From Paraburkholderia bannensis NBRC 103871 (lineage in GTDB: Bacteria > Pseudomonadota > Gammaproteobacteria > Burkholderiales > Burkholderiaceae), in NCBI RefSeq assembly GCF_000685015.1, contig NZ_BAYA01000027.1, positions 59,042 to 123,041 of the forward strand: 64,000 bases of DNA, given 5' to 3'. The translations under genes and the position numbers were made by a program. Shown piece after piece: positions 1 through 8,751 of this stretch (positions within the stretch are counted from its first letter, which is position 1; each line of letters opens with the position of its first letter). Under the pieces are notes generated by a model, which saw only the letters and a program-made list of their open reading frames with translations, ran no database searches and had not been told where the DNA came from.

Positions 1-1
1 G

Positions 2-1558
2 ACCGCGCAGCGCTACGTCGAGCATCCGCTCGCGCCGGGCGCGCGTCTTTACCGCACCGGCGACCTCGTGCGCTTTGGCGCGGACGACCAGCTCTACTGC
101 CTCGGCCGGCTCGACCAGCAGATCAAGATTCGCGGCTTTCGCATCGAGATCGGTGAAATCGAAGCGACGCTGCTCGCGCATCCGGCCGTCGAACAGGCGG
201 TGGTGACCGCGCGCGAGGATGCACACGGCGAACGCAATCTGGCTGCGTATGTCAGCCTGCGGGGCGCCGCCACGCACCGCCAGGCGCAGGCTGGATCGCC
301 CGACGCGCAAGCGCTGCGCGAGCATCTGCGCAACACGCTCACGGAAGCCATGATTCCTGCGGATATCGTGGTGTTGCCGCTGCTGCCGCTGCTGCCCAAC
401 GGCAAGATCGACAAAAGCGCGTTGCCCGCGCCGGCTGTGGCGTTGCCTGAGTCAGCGCCTCGCGCCGGTCGCGCGGCGCCCACCCCCGCCGCCAGCGCCG
501 ATGAAGCCGCCATTGCGTCCATCTGGAGCCAGGTGCTCGGCGTGGCGACGCCCGATATCCATACGGACTTTTTCGAACTCGGCGGCCATTCGCTCAAGGC
601 CGCGCGCGTGCTGCATCTGATCGAACAGCGACTGGGCGCGAGACTGCCGCTTTCGGCGCTCTATCGCGGCGCGACGATCGCCCAGCTTGCGCGCCTCGTC
701 GGCACGCACGCGAACACGGCGGCGGCTTCGGAAGGCGGCGCCGTGCCGCTACGCGCGGGCAGCGGCGCGCCGCTGTTCGTCTTCCATCCCGCCGGCGGAC
801 ACCTCTACGGCTACGCGGCGCTGGTGCGCCAACTGGGCTTCGAAGGCCCGGTCTATGGGCTGCAACGACCCGAATTGCGCGGCGGCCAGCTCATCCGGCT
901 GCGCAGCGCGAGCGAACTGGCCGCGCTTTACGCGAACCAGATCCGCCAGGTGCAGCCAGGCGGCGTCTACCGGCTGCTCGGCTGGTCGTTCGGCGGGCTG
1001 ATGGCACGCCTCGTCGCAGCGCGCCTGCGGGACGCGGGCTGCGAAGTCGCGTATATCGGCGCTATCGATGCGCGTCTCCCGCCAGCCCTGAGCGATGCGG
1101 ACAGTCACGCGCTCGCGGCCTGCACCGGTCTGGTCGCCGCCGAAGCGCGGCTGCGCCTGCCGCCGGCGCTACTCGAACGGGTGCAGGCGATGACCGGTCT
1201 CGACAAAGCCCTCCAGCAAGCGAGCGCCGCCGACGACGCCCTGAACGCGCGCCTCGCCGATCTCTATCTCGCCGATCTGTGGGCGCTCGCCACCTACGCA
1301 GCCATGAGCGGGCAAGCAGCGCCACGCCTGGCCGCCGCGCCCACGCACGCCTATGACGCCAGCGCGACGGTCGCGCTCGACGCAGCCGGGCACGCCGATA
1401 CAACGCTCGCCCAGTCGCCTCGCCTGCCCCGCACGCGCGTTTTCGACGGCGACCATTTCGCGCTGCTGCACGCTGCGACGGCGGCCACGCTCGCCCAGTG
1501 GATCGACGCCGATCTTGCCGTTCCCGTCGACCTCACCGCCCCGGCACTTTCCTCCTGA
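2..1558 (+). CDS. Non-ribosomal peptide synthetase, C-terminal part (A end - PCP - thioesterase), 5' truncated by window
   Basis: The reading frame is open from base 2, so the protein begins outside the window; 518 residues are visible. In order they show the end of an adenylation domain (A7-type YRTGDLVR, A8-type IKIRGFRIE, A10-type LPNGKIDK), a peptidyl carrier domain with LGGHS (phosphopantetheine serine codon at 590) and a type I thioesterase with GWSFGG (nucleophile serine codon at 987) and GDHFALLH (candidate catalytic His codon at 1454). This is the terminal module of an NRPS: it loads one amino acid and releases the product by hydrolysis or cyclisation. The substrate cannot be read because the A-domain specificity pocket lies upstream. 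The MFS gene starts 6 bases after the stop, so product export is likely coupled. Confidence 0.93.
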   Translation, partial: TAQRYVEHPLAPGARLYRTGDLVRFGADDQLYCLGRLDQQIKIRGFRIEIGEIEATLLAHPAVEQAVVTAREDAHGERNLAAYVSLRGAATHRQAQAGSPDAQALREHLRNTLTEAMIPADIVVLPLLPLLPNGKIDKSALPAPAVALPESAPRAGRAAPTPAASADEAAIASIWSQVLGVATPDIHTDFFELGGHSLKAARVLHLIEQRLGARLPLSALYRGATIAQLARLVGTHANTAAASEGGAVPLRAGSGAPLFVFHPAGGHLYGYAALVRQLGFEGPVYGLQRPELRGGQLIRLRSASELAALYANQIRQVQPGGVYRLLGWSFGGLMARLVAARLRDAGCEVAYIGAIDARLPPALSDADSHALAACTGLVAAEARLRLPPALLERVQAMTGLDKALQQASAADDALNARLADLYLADLWALATYAAMSGQAAPRLAAAPTHAYDASATVALDAAGHADTTLAQSPRLPRTRVFDGDHFALLHAATAATLAQWIDADLAVPVDLTAPALSS

Positions 1559-1564
1559 TCGACC

Positions 1565-2800
1565 ATGACACTGACGAGCACCGCTCTACCCGCCACCGAT
1601 TTGCGCCGCGCGCAACGCCGCCTCACCGTGGCGCTCTGGGTCACGAATCTCGCTTCCGTGATCGCGAGCAATCTCTCCTATCTCTACCTCGCGAGCCTGA
1701 TCTACCGGCGCACGCACGTCATCCAGTTCGCGAATGTAGTGCTGATGTGCCCGATGATCATTCCGGTGATCGCCTGCGTCGCACTTTCGTCGATCACGCG
1801 CCGGGTGGCCCCGCGCAGCATCTTCGTAAGCGCCAACGCCGTGGCGCTGGTCACCGCCCTCGTGCTGGCCGCGAGCCTCTCGCGACTGCCGGAACTGGCG
1901 CTCGCGGGGGCGGCGCTGATCGGCCTGATCGACGCGCTGCAACGCGTCACGCGCATCGTCGCCATCAAGGTGTTTTTCCCCGAAGGTAACGCGAAATTCG
2001 CCGTGCCCGTTGCGCTGAGCGCCCAGTTTGCCGCTGGCGGCTTTTCCGGCGTCCTGATGGCCGTTGCCCCTCATGACGCCGCCCCAGCCGTCATGCTGGG
2101 CGCGATCGCCGCACTCTTCACGCTCGCCGCCGCGGCGAGCCTGTTCCTGCCCGCGGCTTCCGGCGAAGTGTCCCCGTCCACGCAAACCGGCGGCAGCCTG
2201 CGCCTCTTTGTCAACGCACTGGCGCAAGCAAAGGGATTTCGCACCACGTTCCTGCGCGCCGTCGCCTTCGTTGGCGTGTTTCAGGGCCTCTACAACCTGA
2301 CACGCGTGAGCTTGCCCGCGCATCTGCTGCATTTGTCCGATCGCTACGTCGGCTTGCTGCAATTGCTGTGCAGCCTGTCGATGATCGCGGGTGCGGTCGT
2401 GTTCTATCGCAGTGGGCGCCGCAACTTCCCGCACGGCCCGAAAGTCGAGGCGCTGCTGATCGGCTGCTGTGTGATCGCGGTGACAGCGGCCGTCAGCTGG
2501 CTCACGCCAGTGGGCAGTTTCGCGCTCTACTGCGTGTTCATCGTCGCGTTCGAATTCATGTTTTTGCAGTGCCAGGCCGATCTGGTCGAAAACTGCCCGC
2601 GCCCGCTGGTGGGCATCATGGCCACCTACCAATATGCGGCCATGTACGTCGCCATGCTCGCCGTCATGGCGGCGGGCAATGCCGCCTCGGAAGTCTTCAG
2701 CCCGGGTGCCATCAGCCTCGCCTGCGGCGTGCTGTATCTGCTGCTTCGTGCGGCGATCGCGTTCGACGGCAAGCGGGCGCTGGTGTCGCCCTCGCACTGA
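1565..2800 (+). CDS. MFS-type transporter, probable exporter of the NRPS product
   Basis: A 411-residue hydrophobic protein with about 12 predicted membrane segments and a basic loop (residues about 78-84, TRRVAPR) where MFS proteins carry their conserved motif between TM2 and TM3. The start lies 6 bases after the NRPS stop, so the two genes are almost certainly cotranscribed. By analogy with MFS genes at the end of siderophore and lipopeptide NRPS operons it probably exports the peptide product; that role is inference from position. No specific family such as EntS can be assigned by eye. Confidence 0.85.
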   Translation: MTLTSTALPATDLRRAQRRLTVALWVTNLASVIASNLSYLYLASLIYRRTHVIQFANVVLMCPMIIPVIACVALSSITRRVAPRSIFVSANAVALVTALVLAASLSRLPELALAGAALIGLIDALQRVTRIVAIKVFFPEGNAKFAVPVALSAQFAAGGFSGVLMAVAPHDAAPAVMLGAIAALFTLAAAASLFLPAASGEVSPSTQTGGSLRLFVNALAQAKGFRTTFLRAVAFVGVFQGLYNLTRVSLPAHLLHLSDRYVGLLQLLCSLSMIAGAVVFYRSGRRNFPHGPKVEALLIGCCVIAVTAAVSWLTPVGSFALYCVFIVAFEFMFLQCQADLVENCPRPLVGIMATYQYAAMYVAMLAVMAAGNAASEVFSPGAISLACGVLYLLLRAAIAFDGKRALVSPSH

Positions 2801-2856
2801 AGCAAGCGGCAGTGCATCAATCACGTCATTCGCCAACCCGAACTGCAAATCTGAAT

Positions 2857-3483
2857 ATGATCAAAATTCTCGGTAAATCCAGTTCGATCAATGTGCGCAA
2901 AGTCCTCTGGACTTGCGCGGAACTCGACCTTCCCTACGAGCACGAACAATGGGGCGACGGCTTTCGCGCCGTGAGCGAGCCCGAATTCCTCGCGCTCAAT
3001 CCCATGGCTCAGGTACCGGTACTGATCGACGGTGACTTCGTGACGTCGGAATCGAATTCGATCATCCGCTATCTGGCGAATGTCTACGACGTGCAGGGCC
3101 GCCTGCTGCCGCAGGCACCCAGGCTGCGCGCGCAAGTCGAGCGATGGATGGACTGGCAGGCGACGGAACTGAACAACGCGTGGCGCTTTCCCTTCATGCA
3201 CCTGGTACGCAAGCTGCCGGCGTATGACCATCCGCAGCTCGTGGCGAACAGTATCCGGTTGTGGACTTCGTATATGGCGCTGATCGATACGCAATTGCGC
3301 CAGACCCGGGCGTTTTTGCTGGGTGGCGAGTTGACACTGGCCGATATCGTGATCGGTCTTTCGGTGCACCGCTGGTATTCGACGCCGATCGATCGCCCGC
3401 CGTTCGAGGCGGTGAGCGACTATTACGCACGGCTCGGACAACGACCGGGCTTTCGTGCATTCGGCAACAACGGCACGCCCTGA
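2857..3483 (+). CDS. Glutathione S-transferase family protein
   Basis: A 208-residue protein with the two-domain GST layout. The N-terminal thioredoxin-like domain has SSSINVRKV at the glutathione-site helix, the cis-proline segment QVPVLIDG and the ESNSIIRYL motif that contacts the glutathione gamma-glutamyl group. The helical C-terminal domain contains the LTLADIVIG motif typical of GSTs. I chose the ATG at 2857 because the GST fold begins right there (MIKILGK), although the frame is open further upstream. It sits 56 bases after the MFS gene on the same strand and may belong to the NRPS operon or be a detoxification gene. The substrate is unknown. Confidence 0.9.
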   Translation: MIKILGKSSSINVRKVLWTCAELDLPYEHEQWGDGFRAVSEPEFLALNPMAQVPVLIDGDFVTSESNSIIRYLANVYDVQGRLLPQAPRLRAQVERWMDWQATELNNAWRFPFMHLVRKLPAYDHPQLVANSIRLWTSYMALIDTQLRQTRAFLLGGELTLADIVIGLSVHRWYSTPIDRPPFEAVSDYYARLGQRPGFRAFGNNGTP

Positions 3484-3497
3484 TCGTCAGGGCGTGC
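3473..3497 (+). terminator. Hairpin overlapping the GST stop codon
   Basis: Perfect 10-bp arms GCACGCCCTG / CAGGGCGTGC with loop ATCGT. The TGA stop of the GST gene (3481-3483) lies at the base of the loop. No T-run follows on either strand, so it may be a weak or Rho-assisted terminator or an mRNA 3' stabiliser between the convergent GST and ilvE genes. Confidence 0.5.
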
Positions 3498-3553
3498 GGC
3501 ATGCGTCGGCACGCGTCGGCCACGGTAACGCCGCCGACGTGTGGGCAAGACGA

Positions 3554-4474
3554 TCAAATGTGCGTGAGCCAGTGCGCGTAGGTTTCGTTCTTGCCCGCCA
3601 CCAGATCGAAAAAGGCCGCTTGCAGCTTCGCCGTCACCGGCCCGCGTGCGCCGCTGCCGATCGTGCGTCTGTCGAGTTCGCGGATCGGCGTGACCTCCGC
3701 GGCGGTGCCGGTAAAGAACGCTTCGTCGGCGGTATACACTTCATCGCGCGTGATGCGCTTTTCGATCACGTCGATACCCATGTCGCGCGCGAGCGTGATG
3801 ACCGTGTCGCGCGTAATGCCGTCAAGGCATGAGGACAGATCGGGCGTATAGAGCTTGCCGTTGTTCACCAGGAAAAAGTTTTCGCCCGAGCCTTCGGAAA
3901 CGTAACCGTCCACGTCGAGCAACAGCGCCTCGTCGTAACCGTCGGCCGTGGCTTCCTGGTTCGCGAGAATCGAGTTCACATACCAGGCCGAAGCCTTCGC
4001 ACGCACCATCGACACATTCACGTGATGACGCGTAAACGACGAGGTTTTCACGCGGATGCCCTTTTCCATGCCGTCCGCGCCCAGATAAGCGCCCCACGGC
4101 CACGCAGCGACACCGGTATGGATCGTGTTGCCCTTTGCCGAAACGCCCAGCTGCTCCGAACCCACCCACACGATCGGACGGATATAGCAGGCTTCGAGCC
4201 GATTGGCGCGAACGACTTCGCATTGCGCCGCCGCCAGCGTAGCGGCATCGAACGCCACGTCCATACGCAGGATCTTCGCTGAATTGAGCAGGCGCCGCGT
4301 GTGATCGGCCAGGCGGAAAATGGCCGGGCCGCGTGCGGTGTTATAGGCGCGCACGCCTTCGAAAACCGCCATACCGTAGTGCAGCGTATGCGTGAGCATA
4401 TGAATCTTCGCATCGCGCCACTCGACCAGTGCGCCGTCAATCCAGATCTTTCCATCGCGGTCGGCCATCGACAT
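3554..4474 (-). CDS. ilvE: Branched-chain amino acid aminotransferase IlvE
   Basis: A 306-residue fold-type IV PLP aminotransferase, full length for bacterial IlvE. It catalyses the last step of Val, Leu and Ile synthesis: transfer of the amino group from glutamate to branched 2-oxo acids, in the cytoplasm. Diagnostic segments are HTLHYGMAVFEGVRAY near the N-terminus, RAKASAWYVNS carrying the PLP lysine, and SEGSGENFF with the conserved Glu near the cofactor. The ATG at 4474 is preceded by GGGAGAG on its strand. It is separated from the upstream 2OG-oxygenase operon by an intrinsic terminator, so it is probably an independent housekeeping gene. Confidence 0.96.
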   Translation of the reverse strand: MSMADRDGKIWIDGALVEWRDAKIHMLTHTLHYGMAVFEGVRAYNTARGPAIFRLADHTRRLLNSAKILRMDVAFDAATLAAAQCEVVRANRLEACYIRPIVWVGSEQLGVSAKGNTIHTGVAAWPWGAYLGADGMEKGIRVKTSSFTRHHVNVSMVRAKASAWYVNSILANQEATADGYDEALLLDVDGYVSEGSGENFFLVNNGKLYTPDLSSCLDGITRDTVITLARDMGIDVIEKRITRDEVYTADEAFFTGTAAEVTPIRELDRRTIGSGARGPVTAKLQAAFFDLVAGKNETYAHWLTHI

Positions 4475-4505
4475 ACCACTCTCCCGTCAAACAACATGAA
4501 TAAAA

Positions 4506-4530
4506 AGGCGCCCGCTTCGTGCGGGCGCCT
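4506..4530 (-). terminator. Intrinsic terminator of the 7718-to-4547 operon
   Basis: Perfect 10-bp arms AGGCGCCCGC / GCGGGCGCCT around a 5-base loop. On the minus strand the stem is followed at once by TTTTTA. It lies 17 bases beyond the stop of the 2OG-oxygenase gene and just upstream of ilvE, closing the minus-strand operon. Confidence 0.9.
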
Positions 4531-4546
4531 GCAAGACACAACGACT

Positions 4547-5176
4547 TCAGGCTGCGCGCTTGCGCTGATTCTCACCGCCCCAGCGGCTGAAGAAGAACAC
4601 GAGCGTCGTGCGCGCGCCGCCCAGCACTTCGCAGACCTCATGCGGCAGATCGCAGCGGCTGATCAGCACCGAGCGATATTCGGTCAGGTACGTGCGCGCG
4701 TCGCCCTCGCCGCGTTGCACGACGAATTCACCGCCGGCGTACTGGCTGCCCAGTTGCAGCACCACCGATACTTCGTAGTCCGGATTGCTATCCTGGTCGA
4801 GATGCAGGCCGATGAACGAGCCCTTGCCCATGCGGTTGATCTGCACGCGGCGCAGATGCAGTTCGGGCGAGCCCAGCGCCTGCTGGCAATACGCCTTGAC
4901 GGCATCGGAACCGATCACCGGCAGCAACTGTTCGGCCAGGTGATCGTTCACCACGCGCGGACGGTCGATGTCAGTCATGAAGCGCGCAACCTGCACGTCG
5001 TTGGGTTCGTCCGCGTCGCCCACCAGCACTTTTTCCCACGGCAATTCCGGGCTCGAAGCGATGCGCTCGATGGTTTCCCACTGAGCGGTCGAGAAGAATC
5101 CCGACGCCTCGGGCAAATAGATGCTCCCCGACTCTTCGAGCTGGCGGGCCGGCGTATCAATCGTGGTGACGTTCAT
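4547..5176 (-). CDS. 2-Oxoglutarate/Fe(II)-dependent dioxygenase (PKHD-like fold)
   Basis: A 209-residue protein with the double-stranded beta-helix metal motif: HLDQD (HxD, about residues 124-128), a distal His in CDLPHEV, and an Arg in GGARTTLVFFFSRW fitting the 2-oxoglutarate-binding arginine. Members hydroxylate or desaturate substrates using O2 and 2-oxoglutarate; the closest look is the prolyl-4-hydroxylase/PKHD-type superfamily. Its ATG overlaps the stop of the desaturase gene (ATGA), so translation is coupled, and the operon terminator follows. The context suggests it modifies a product of the upstream unknown protein and desaturase. The substrate is not known. Confidence 0.87.
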   Translation of the reverse strand: MNVTTIDTPARQLEESGSIYLPEASGFFSTAQWETIERIASSPELPWEKVLVGDADEPNDVQVARFMTDIDRPRVVNDHLAEQLLPVIGSDAVKAYCQQALGSPELHLRRVQINRMGKGSFIGLHLDQDSNPDYEVSVVLQLGSQYAGGEFVVQRGEGDARTYLTEYRSVLISRCDLPHEVCEVLGGARTTLVFFFSRWGGENQRKRAA

Positions 5177-6456
5177 TGCAGACTCTCTTGTAGATTTTGA
5201 AAATCCGGTTGGCGATGATTCGGTTGACGCGCAAACGTCTTTTGCTGGTATTCGCGATGTTCACGGCCCCAGGCAAGCAGGCCGAACGGATCATCCACAC
5301 CCCGGCAAAGGTGATCCCGCTGTACGAGCAGGCTTTCGAGCAAGCCCCAGGTCTCCGCCATCGGCCCGAACTTTGACGGCAGGCCTTCATTGGCGGCCCG
5401 CTCCGGCGCAATGCGCCAGAAGTTGACCTTGGGACTACGGTGATGGAAATCGTGACTCGGCATGTCCTGCATGAACGAGTACACGCGCAACGGGATGTCG
5501 ATCAGCAAGGTGCCCGCCGTCCAGCCCGCAGTCTTCACGATGCGGCGCAGGCCGTTTTCGGCGTGCGGGAACGGTCGGCCAAGAAAACGGCCCCAGCTCA
5601 GCGACGCGTACCAGACTTCGGGCGTCACTTCCGGATCCTTGCGGGCGAACCAGAGATGCTCAGTGATGTGCTGAAGCCACGACGAATGCTGCGTGATGAA
5701 CAGGATCGGGATCAGGTAATACAGCACGAACGCATTGGCCAGATTGAAATAGACCACGAGCGTCAGCAGTACAGCCCAGTAGACCGTGCGGGCGATGCGC
5801 TCCGAACGCGTCGCCACCACGAAACTCTGCTCGAAACGAAAACGCAGATGTTCAAGGACGCGCATGGGATGAAACGGCGCGAATGCAATCAGGAACCAGA
5901 AGCGACGCTCCGACATGCCATGATAAAAGCCGTGCTGCTCCATGAACTTCTGGTCAGGGTCGTCGTCGGTGCAGAAGGTGCCGCGGCCGTGATGATCGCG
6001 GATATGGATCATCATGTAGCTTTCCCACGAGGTGTGCAGGATCGGAATCGACAGAATCCATTTGCACAGGAAGCGGGCGAGCGGCCGGTTGCTAACGCCC
6101 GCGCCGTGAATCGTGTAGTGGAACGTGTGCAGCATGCCGCGCTGACGGTTGGTGATCAGCACCATCAGCGGAACCGAAACCACGACCTTAAGCCAGAGGG
6201 GCCACGCGCTGGCGAGGATCGCATTGCCGCACAGCACACCGCCGATCAGCACCAGATAGGCCCAACTGATATGCAGCAACATCTGCCACGTCTTCAAGAG
6301 CGTTTGCTCCGGGGTGCGCGGAGCGGCATCGTTGAGCGACTTGCCGGTCACCCAGGTCCAGAACGGCTGGCAGGGCAGGCATCGGTAGGTCTCGCGTACA
6401 TCGACGCCATAGCCGTGCCCTGAGCGGCGCGTGGCGAACAGCGGCGAACGGCTCAT
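5173..6456 (-). CDS. Membrane fatty-acid-desaturase family protein
   Basis: A 427-residue integral membrane diiron enzyme. Histidine clusters characteristic of the desaturase/hydroxylase family are visible in order: HTFHYTIH, HTSWESYMMIH with IRDHH, HSSWLQHITEH and HDFHH. Hydrophobic segments lie between them (for example around ISWAYLVLIGG and VVVSVPLMVLI). Such proteins insert double bonds or hydroxyl groups using O2 and an electron donor. The start ATG at 6456 overlaps the upstream stop (ATGA); the frame is open farther upstream, but that would run inside the neighbouring gene. Coupling to a 2OG oxygenase and an unknown protein points to secondary metabolism rather than bulk membrane lipid desaturation (inference). 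Confidence 0.9.
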   Translation of the reverse strand: MSRSPLFATRRSGHGYGVDVRETYRCLPCQPFWTWVTGKSLNDAAPRTPEQTLLKTWQMLLHISWAYLVLIGGVLCGNAILASAWPLWLKVVVSVPLMVLITNRQRGMLHTFHYTIHGAGVSNRPLARFLCKWILSIPILHTSWESYMMIHIRDHHGRGTFCTDDDPDQKFMEQHGFYHGMSERRFWFLIAFAPFHPMRVLEHLRFRFEQSFVVATRSERIARTVYWAVLLTLVVYFNLANAFVLYYLIPILFITQHSSWLQHITEHLWFARKDPEVTPEVWYASLSWGRFLGRPFPHAENGLRRIVKTAGWTAGTLLIDIPLRVYSFMQDMPSHDFHHRSPKVNFWRIAPERAANEGLPSKFGPMAETWGLLESLLVQRDHLCRGVDDPFGLLAWGREHREYQQKTFARQPNHRQPDFQNLQESLQ

Positions 6457-7718
6457 CGCGCACACTCCTGCTCGAGTTCGCGCGCTTCCTCGCGCCCTGT
6501 TCCAACCGATGCGGGCGCGCTCGCCGCCGCGTCCTCGACGATGTAATCGGTCTGGCGGTAAATCACCGCTGCCGGGCGGGCGAAGCCATAGAACGGCGCC
6601 ATACGGTGATGATCCACCCCAAGCACGACGAAATGGTCGAAACGCTGTGCGTAGATTTCGCCCATCAGCGCGTATTCCGCGGCCTGTTTCAGAAAGACCT
6701 GCCGCAGCGCCTGTTCGTCCACGCCCTTGAACCACTCGCGATAGAGCGGCAAGCGTGTAGCGAATATGCCATCGAGCGCGGCCTGATCGAGCCCGGTCGA
6801 ACCCAGATCGCCCGCCGCCAGCGCTTCGTAAATGCGCTTGTGACGCGCGATCCATGCGTCTTGCGTACCCACCTCGTCGAAGAAAAATGCGCGCCGCACG
6901 GGGACATCCAGGCGCTGGGCGATATTGCCAATCTGCTCACGCACGCATTGCACGAATTGCGGGCGCGTCACGCCAAGCGGAGAGTCCGCATCGTCGTAAG
7001 CCAGCGATTCGAAATCGCCGCCATAGAGATTGACGGCATAGCGCACGCCCAGCGCATCGAGAAAGCGCATCATCACGGGCAGGATATCGAGCACTTTTCT
7101 GCCCGCAAGACCCGGTTGCACGCCGATCGACGAGAACGTGTAGCGCACGTTGCCGCCTTCGGTCGTATGCGAATAGTCTGGGCAGATGGCCGACACCAGT
7201 TGCAGGGTCTGCCCGCTATCGCGGACATGCAGGACGGTATCGACAAAGCGATGGAACGCAGCGGCGTCGGGGTACACGAGCGTCGCCTCGGCGAACAGAC
7301 GCTCGACAGGACGAGCCAGTTCACGAAGCCGGTCGCTTACGCCGTAGCGACGCTCCAGTTCGCCCAGATGGCGCACATCGTCATTGATCAGCATGGTGAG
7401 CAGCGACGGCAAATGACCGTCGATCTTGAAGTGATAGAGATTGGAGAGCGGCGCGCCGCTCTTGTCGATGTGGTAATCGAATTCCGCGTACTTTTCCTTG
7501 AGCAGCTGATAAAAGATCACGTTGCCGAACGCACTGCGCTTTTCATCGACATGCGCGCGGCGCGCAAGATAATGTTTCCGGAGGCGCTGCAGACGATGCT
7601 GGAGCCAGTCCGCGTCATCGTGACCCTCAGCGCGGCTAACCTGAAACTCCATGCCGTAGCGGATCGCTTTCAGAACCTCGCGACTCTGCCTGGCGTCGAA
7701 CAAAATAGGTCGGTTCAT
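6453..7718 (-). CDS. Protein of unknown function, first gene of the desaturase/2OG-oxygenase trio
   Basis: A 421-residue soluble protein that I do not recognise. The ATG at 7718 is preceded by AGAGAAAG; a GTG at 7760 is possible but lies in a hairpin. Notable segments are SAICPDYSHT, a Rossmann-like stretch GVRYAVNLYGG, FFFDEVG, and near the C-terminus EYALMGEIYAQRFDHFVVLGVDH then IYRQTDYI. The Y-x4-E spacing followed by a Tyr segment faintly recalls cyclodipeptide synthases, and the CPDY/DILP region faintly recalls DIT1/PvcA isonitrile synthases. Neither likeness is strong enough to call. Its stop overlaps the desaturase start, and being first in the operon it may make the scaffold the two oxygenases modify. 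Confidence 0.75.
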   Translation of the reverse strand: MNRPILFDARQSREVLKAIRYGMEFQVSRAEGHDDADWLQHRLQRLRKHYLARRAHVDEKRSAFGNVIFYQLLKEKYAEFDYHIDKSGAPLSNLYHFKIDGHLPSLLTMLINDDVRHLGELERRYGVSDRLRELARPVERLFAEATLVYPDAAAFHRFVDTVLHVRDSGQTLQLVSAICPDYSHTTEGGNVRYTFSSIGVQPGLAGRKVLDILPVMMRFLDALGVRYAVNLYGGDFESLAYDDADSPLGVTRPQFVQCVREQIGNIAQRLDVPVRRAFFFDEVGTQDAWIARHKRIYEALAAGDLGSTGLDQAALDGIFATRLPLYREWFKGVDEQALRQVFLKQAAEYALMGEIYAQRFDHFVVLGVDHHRMAPFYGFARPAAVIYRQTDYIVEDAAASAPASVGTGREEARELEQECAR

Positions 7719-7740
7719 TTCGATGCTTTCTCTATTCAAC

Positions 7741-7764
7741 GGCCGTGGATCTGAGCCCACGGCC
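7741..7764 (-). terminator. Hairpin between EamA gene and the trio operon
   Basis: Perfect 8-bp arms GGCCGTGG / CCACGGCC with an 8-base loop, located 23 bases upstream of the ATG at 7718 and 30 bases after the EamA stop. No U-tract follows on the minus strand, so it could be an attenuator or mRNA-processing hairpin rather than a strong terminator. Confidence 0.4.
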
Positions 7765-7794
7765 TTGTTCGCGGAATCGGTCGCGCGAAGGGTT

Positions 7795-8751
7795 TCAGCG
7801 CACCGCCGGTTTGACGATCACGGGTGCCCCCGCCGGTGCAAGCGTGCGTTTGGAGACAACCACGAGAAGGATCACCACCGCGCACATAGCGAGCGTCGGC
7901 CAGTCGAACAGTTCATGCATGAAGGCCACCGAATAGGCGTAGGTCACGAACGGTTGCAGCAACTGCAGCTGGCTGATGCGCTGGATGCCACCCAACGCGA
8001 GTGCGCGATTCCACGAGAAGAAGCCCAGCAGCGAATTCACGAAGGCGAGGAAGGCGAGCGCGCCCCAGCCGGCCCCGTTGAGCCCTTCTACCGCCGTCTT
8101 GCTGAACACGCAGGCCGAAAGCACCACCACGATCGGCAGGCTGATCGCCAGCGTCCAGCACATGACCTCCCAGCCCTTCATCTCCTTGGAGAGCGCACCG
8201 CCCTGCGCATAACCAAAGCCGGCCAGCAACACCGCGCCAAACAGTGCGAGATCGCCCACATACACGCCCTGCAATTCATGGCGCGACAGCGTGAAGGCCA
8301 CCACCGCGGCGAAGCCGAGGATCGAGACGATCCAGAACGACAGGGGCGGCCTCGTGCGCGTAATCAGCGTGCCGAAAATCGAGGTGGACAGCGGCAGCGC
8401 CGCGAGCACCACGCCGCCGTGACTAACCGGCACATAGGCCATGCCGAGAGCCGTCAGGATTGGAAAGCCGTAAACGATCCCAAGCGAAGTGGCGAACAGA
8501 CGCTTGAGCTGGCTGCGGTTCGGGAACGAGGAGCGTGTTGCGACCAGAATCGGCACGGCCGCGCATCCGGCCAGCAGGGAACGGAACAGCCCGATCTGCA
8601 ACGCGCTAAGCTGTCCGGCCAGCACTTTGGCGAACGGCAGCGTCAAGGCAAAGGCCGCGACGGAGATCAGCCCGAGCAGATAAGCCTGCACATCCTGCGA
8701 GCTGCGACCCGGTCGCGCGGACGAGGAAATTGTCGTATTGAGGTTTTTCAT
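7795..8751 (-). CDS. EamA/DMT-superfamily transporter
   Basis: A 318-residue inner-membrane protein with about 10 hydrophobic segments in two repeated EamA halves (first from about residue 24, second from about residue 165), the standard drug/metabolite transporter layout. Typical landmarks are FAKVLAGQLSALQIGLFRSL in the first half and GFFSWNRALALGGI in the second. It lies downstream of, and on the same strand as, a MocR regulator, a frequent pairing for PLP-sensing regulators that control small amino-compound exporters. Likely role: export of an amino acid or amine-like metabolite (inference). Confidence 0.88.
   Translation of the reverse strand: MKNLNTTISSSARPGRSSQDVQAYLLGLISVAAFALTLPFAKVLAGQLSALQIGLFRSLLAGCAAVPILVATRSSFPNRSQLKRLFATSLGIVYGFPILTALGMAYVPVSHGGVVLAALPLSTSIFGTLITRTRPPLSFWIVSILGFAAVVAFTLSRHELQGVYVGDLALFGAVLLAGFGYAQGGALSKEMKGWEVMCWTLAISLPIVVVLSACVFSKTAVEGLNGAGWGALAFLAFVNSLLGFFSWNRALALGGIQRISQLQLLQPFVTYAYSVAFMHELFDWPTLAMCAVVILLVVVSKRTLAPAGAPVIVKPAVR

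Noticed and set aside
5173..6855. Longer N-terminal form of the desaturase (open frame back to 6855)
   Set aside because: The extension lies inside the upstream gene, and the ATG at 6456 overlaps its stop in the standard coupled manner.
6453..7718. Cyclodipeptide synthase or PvcA-type isonitrile synthase
   Set aside because: Only short, faint similarities were seen and length and overall motif order do not fit either family; left as unknown.
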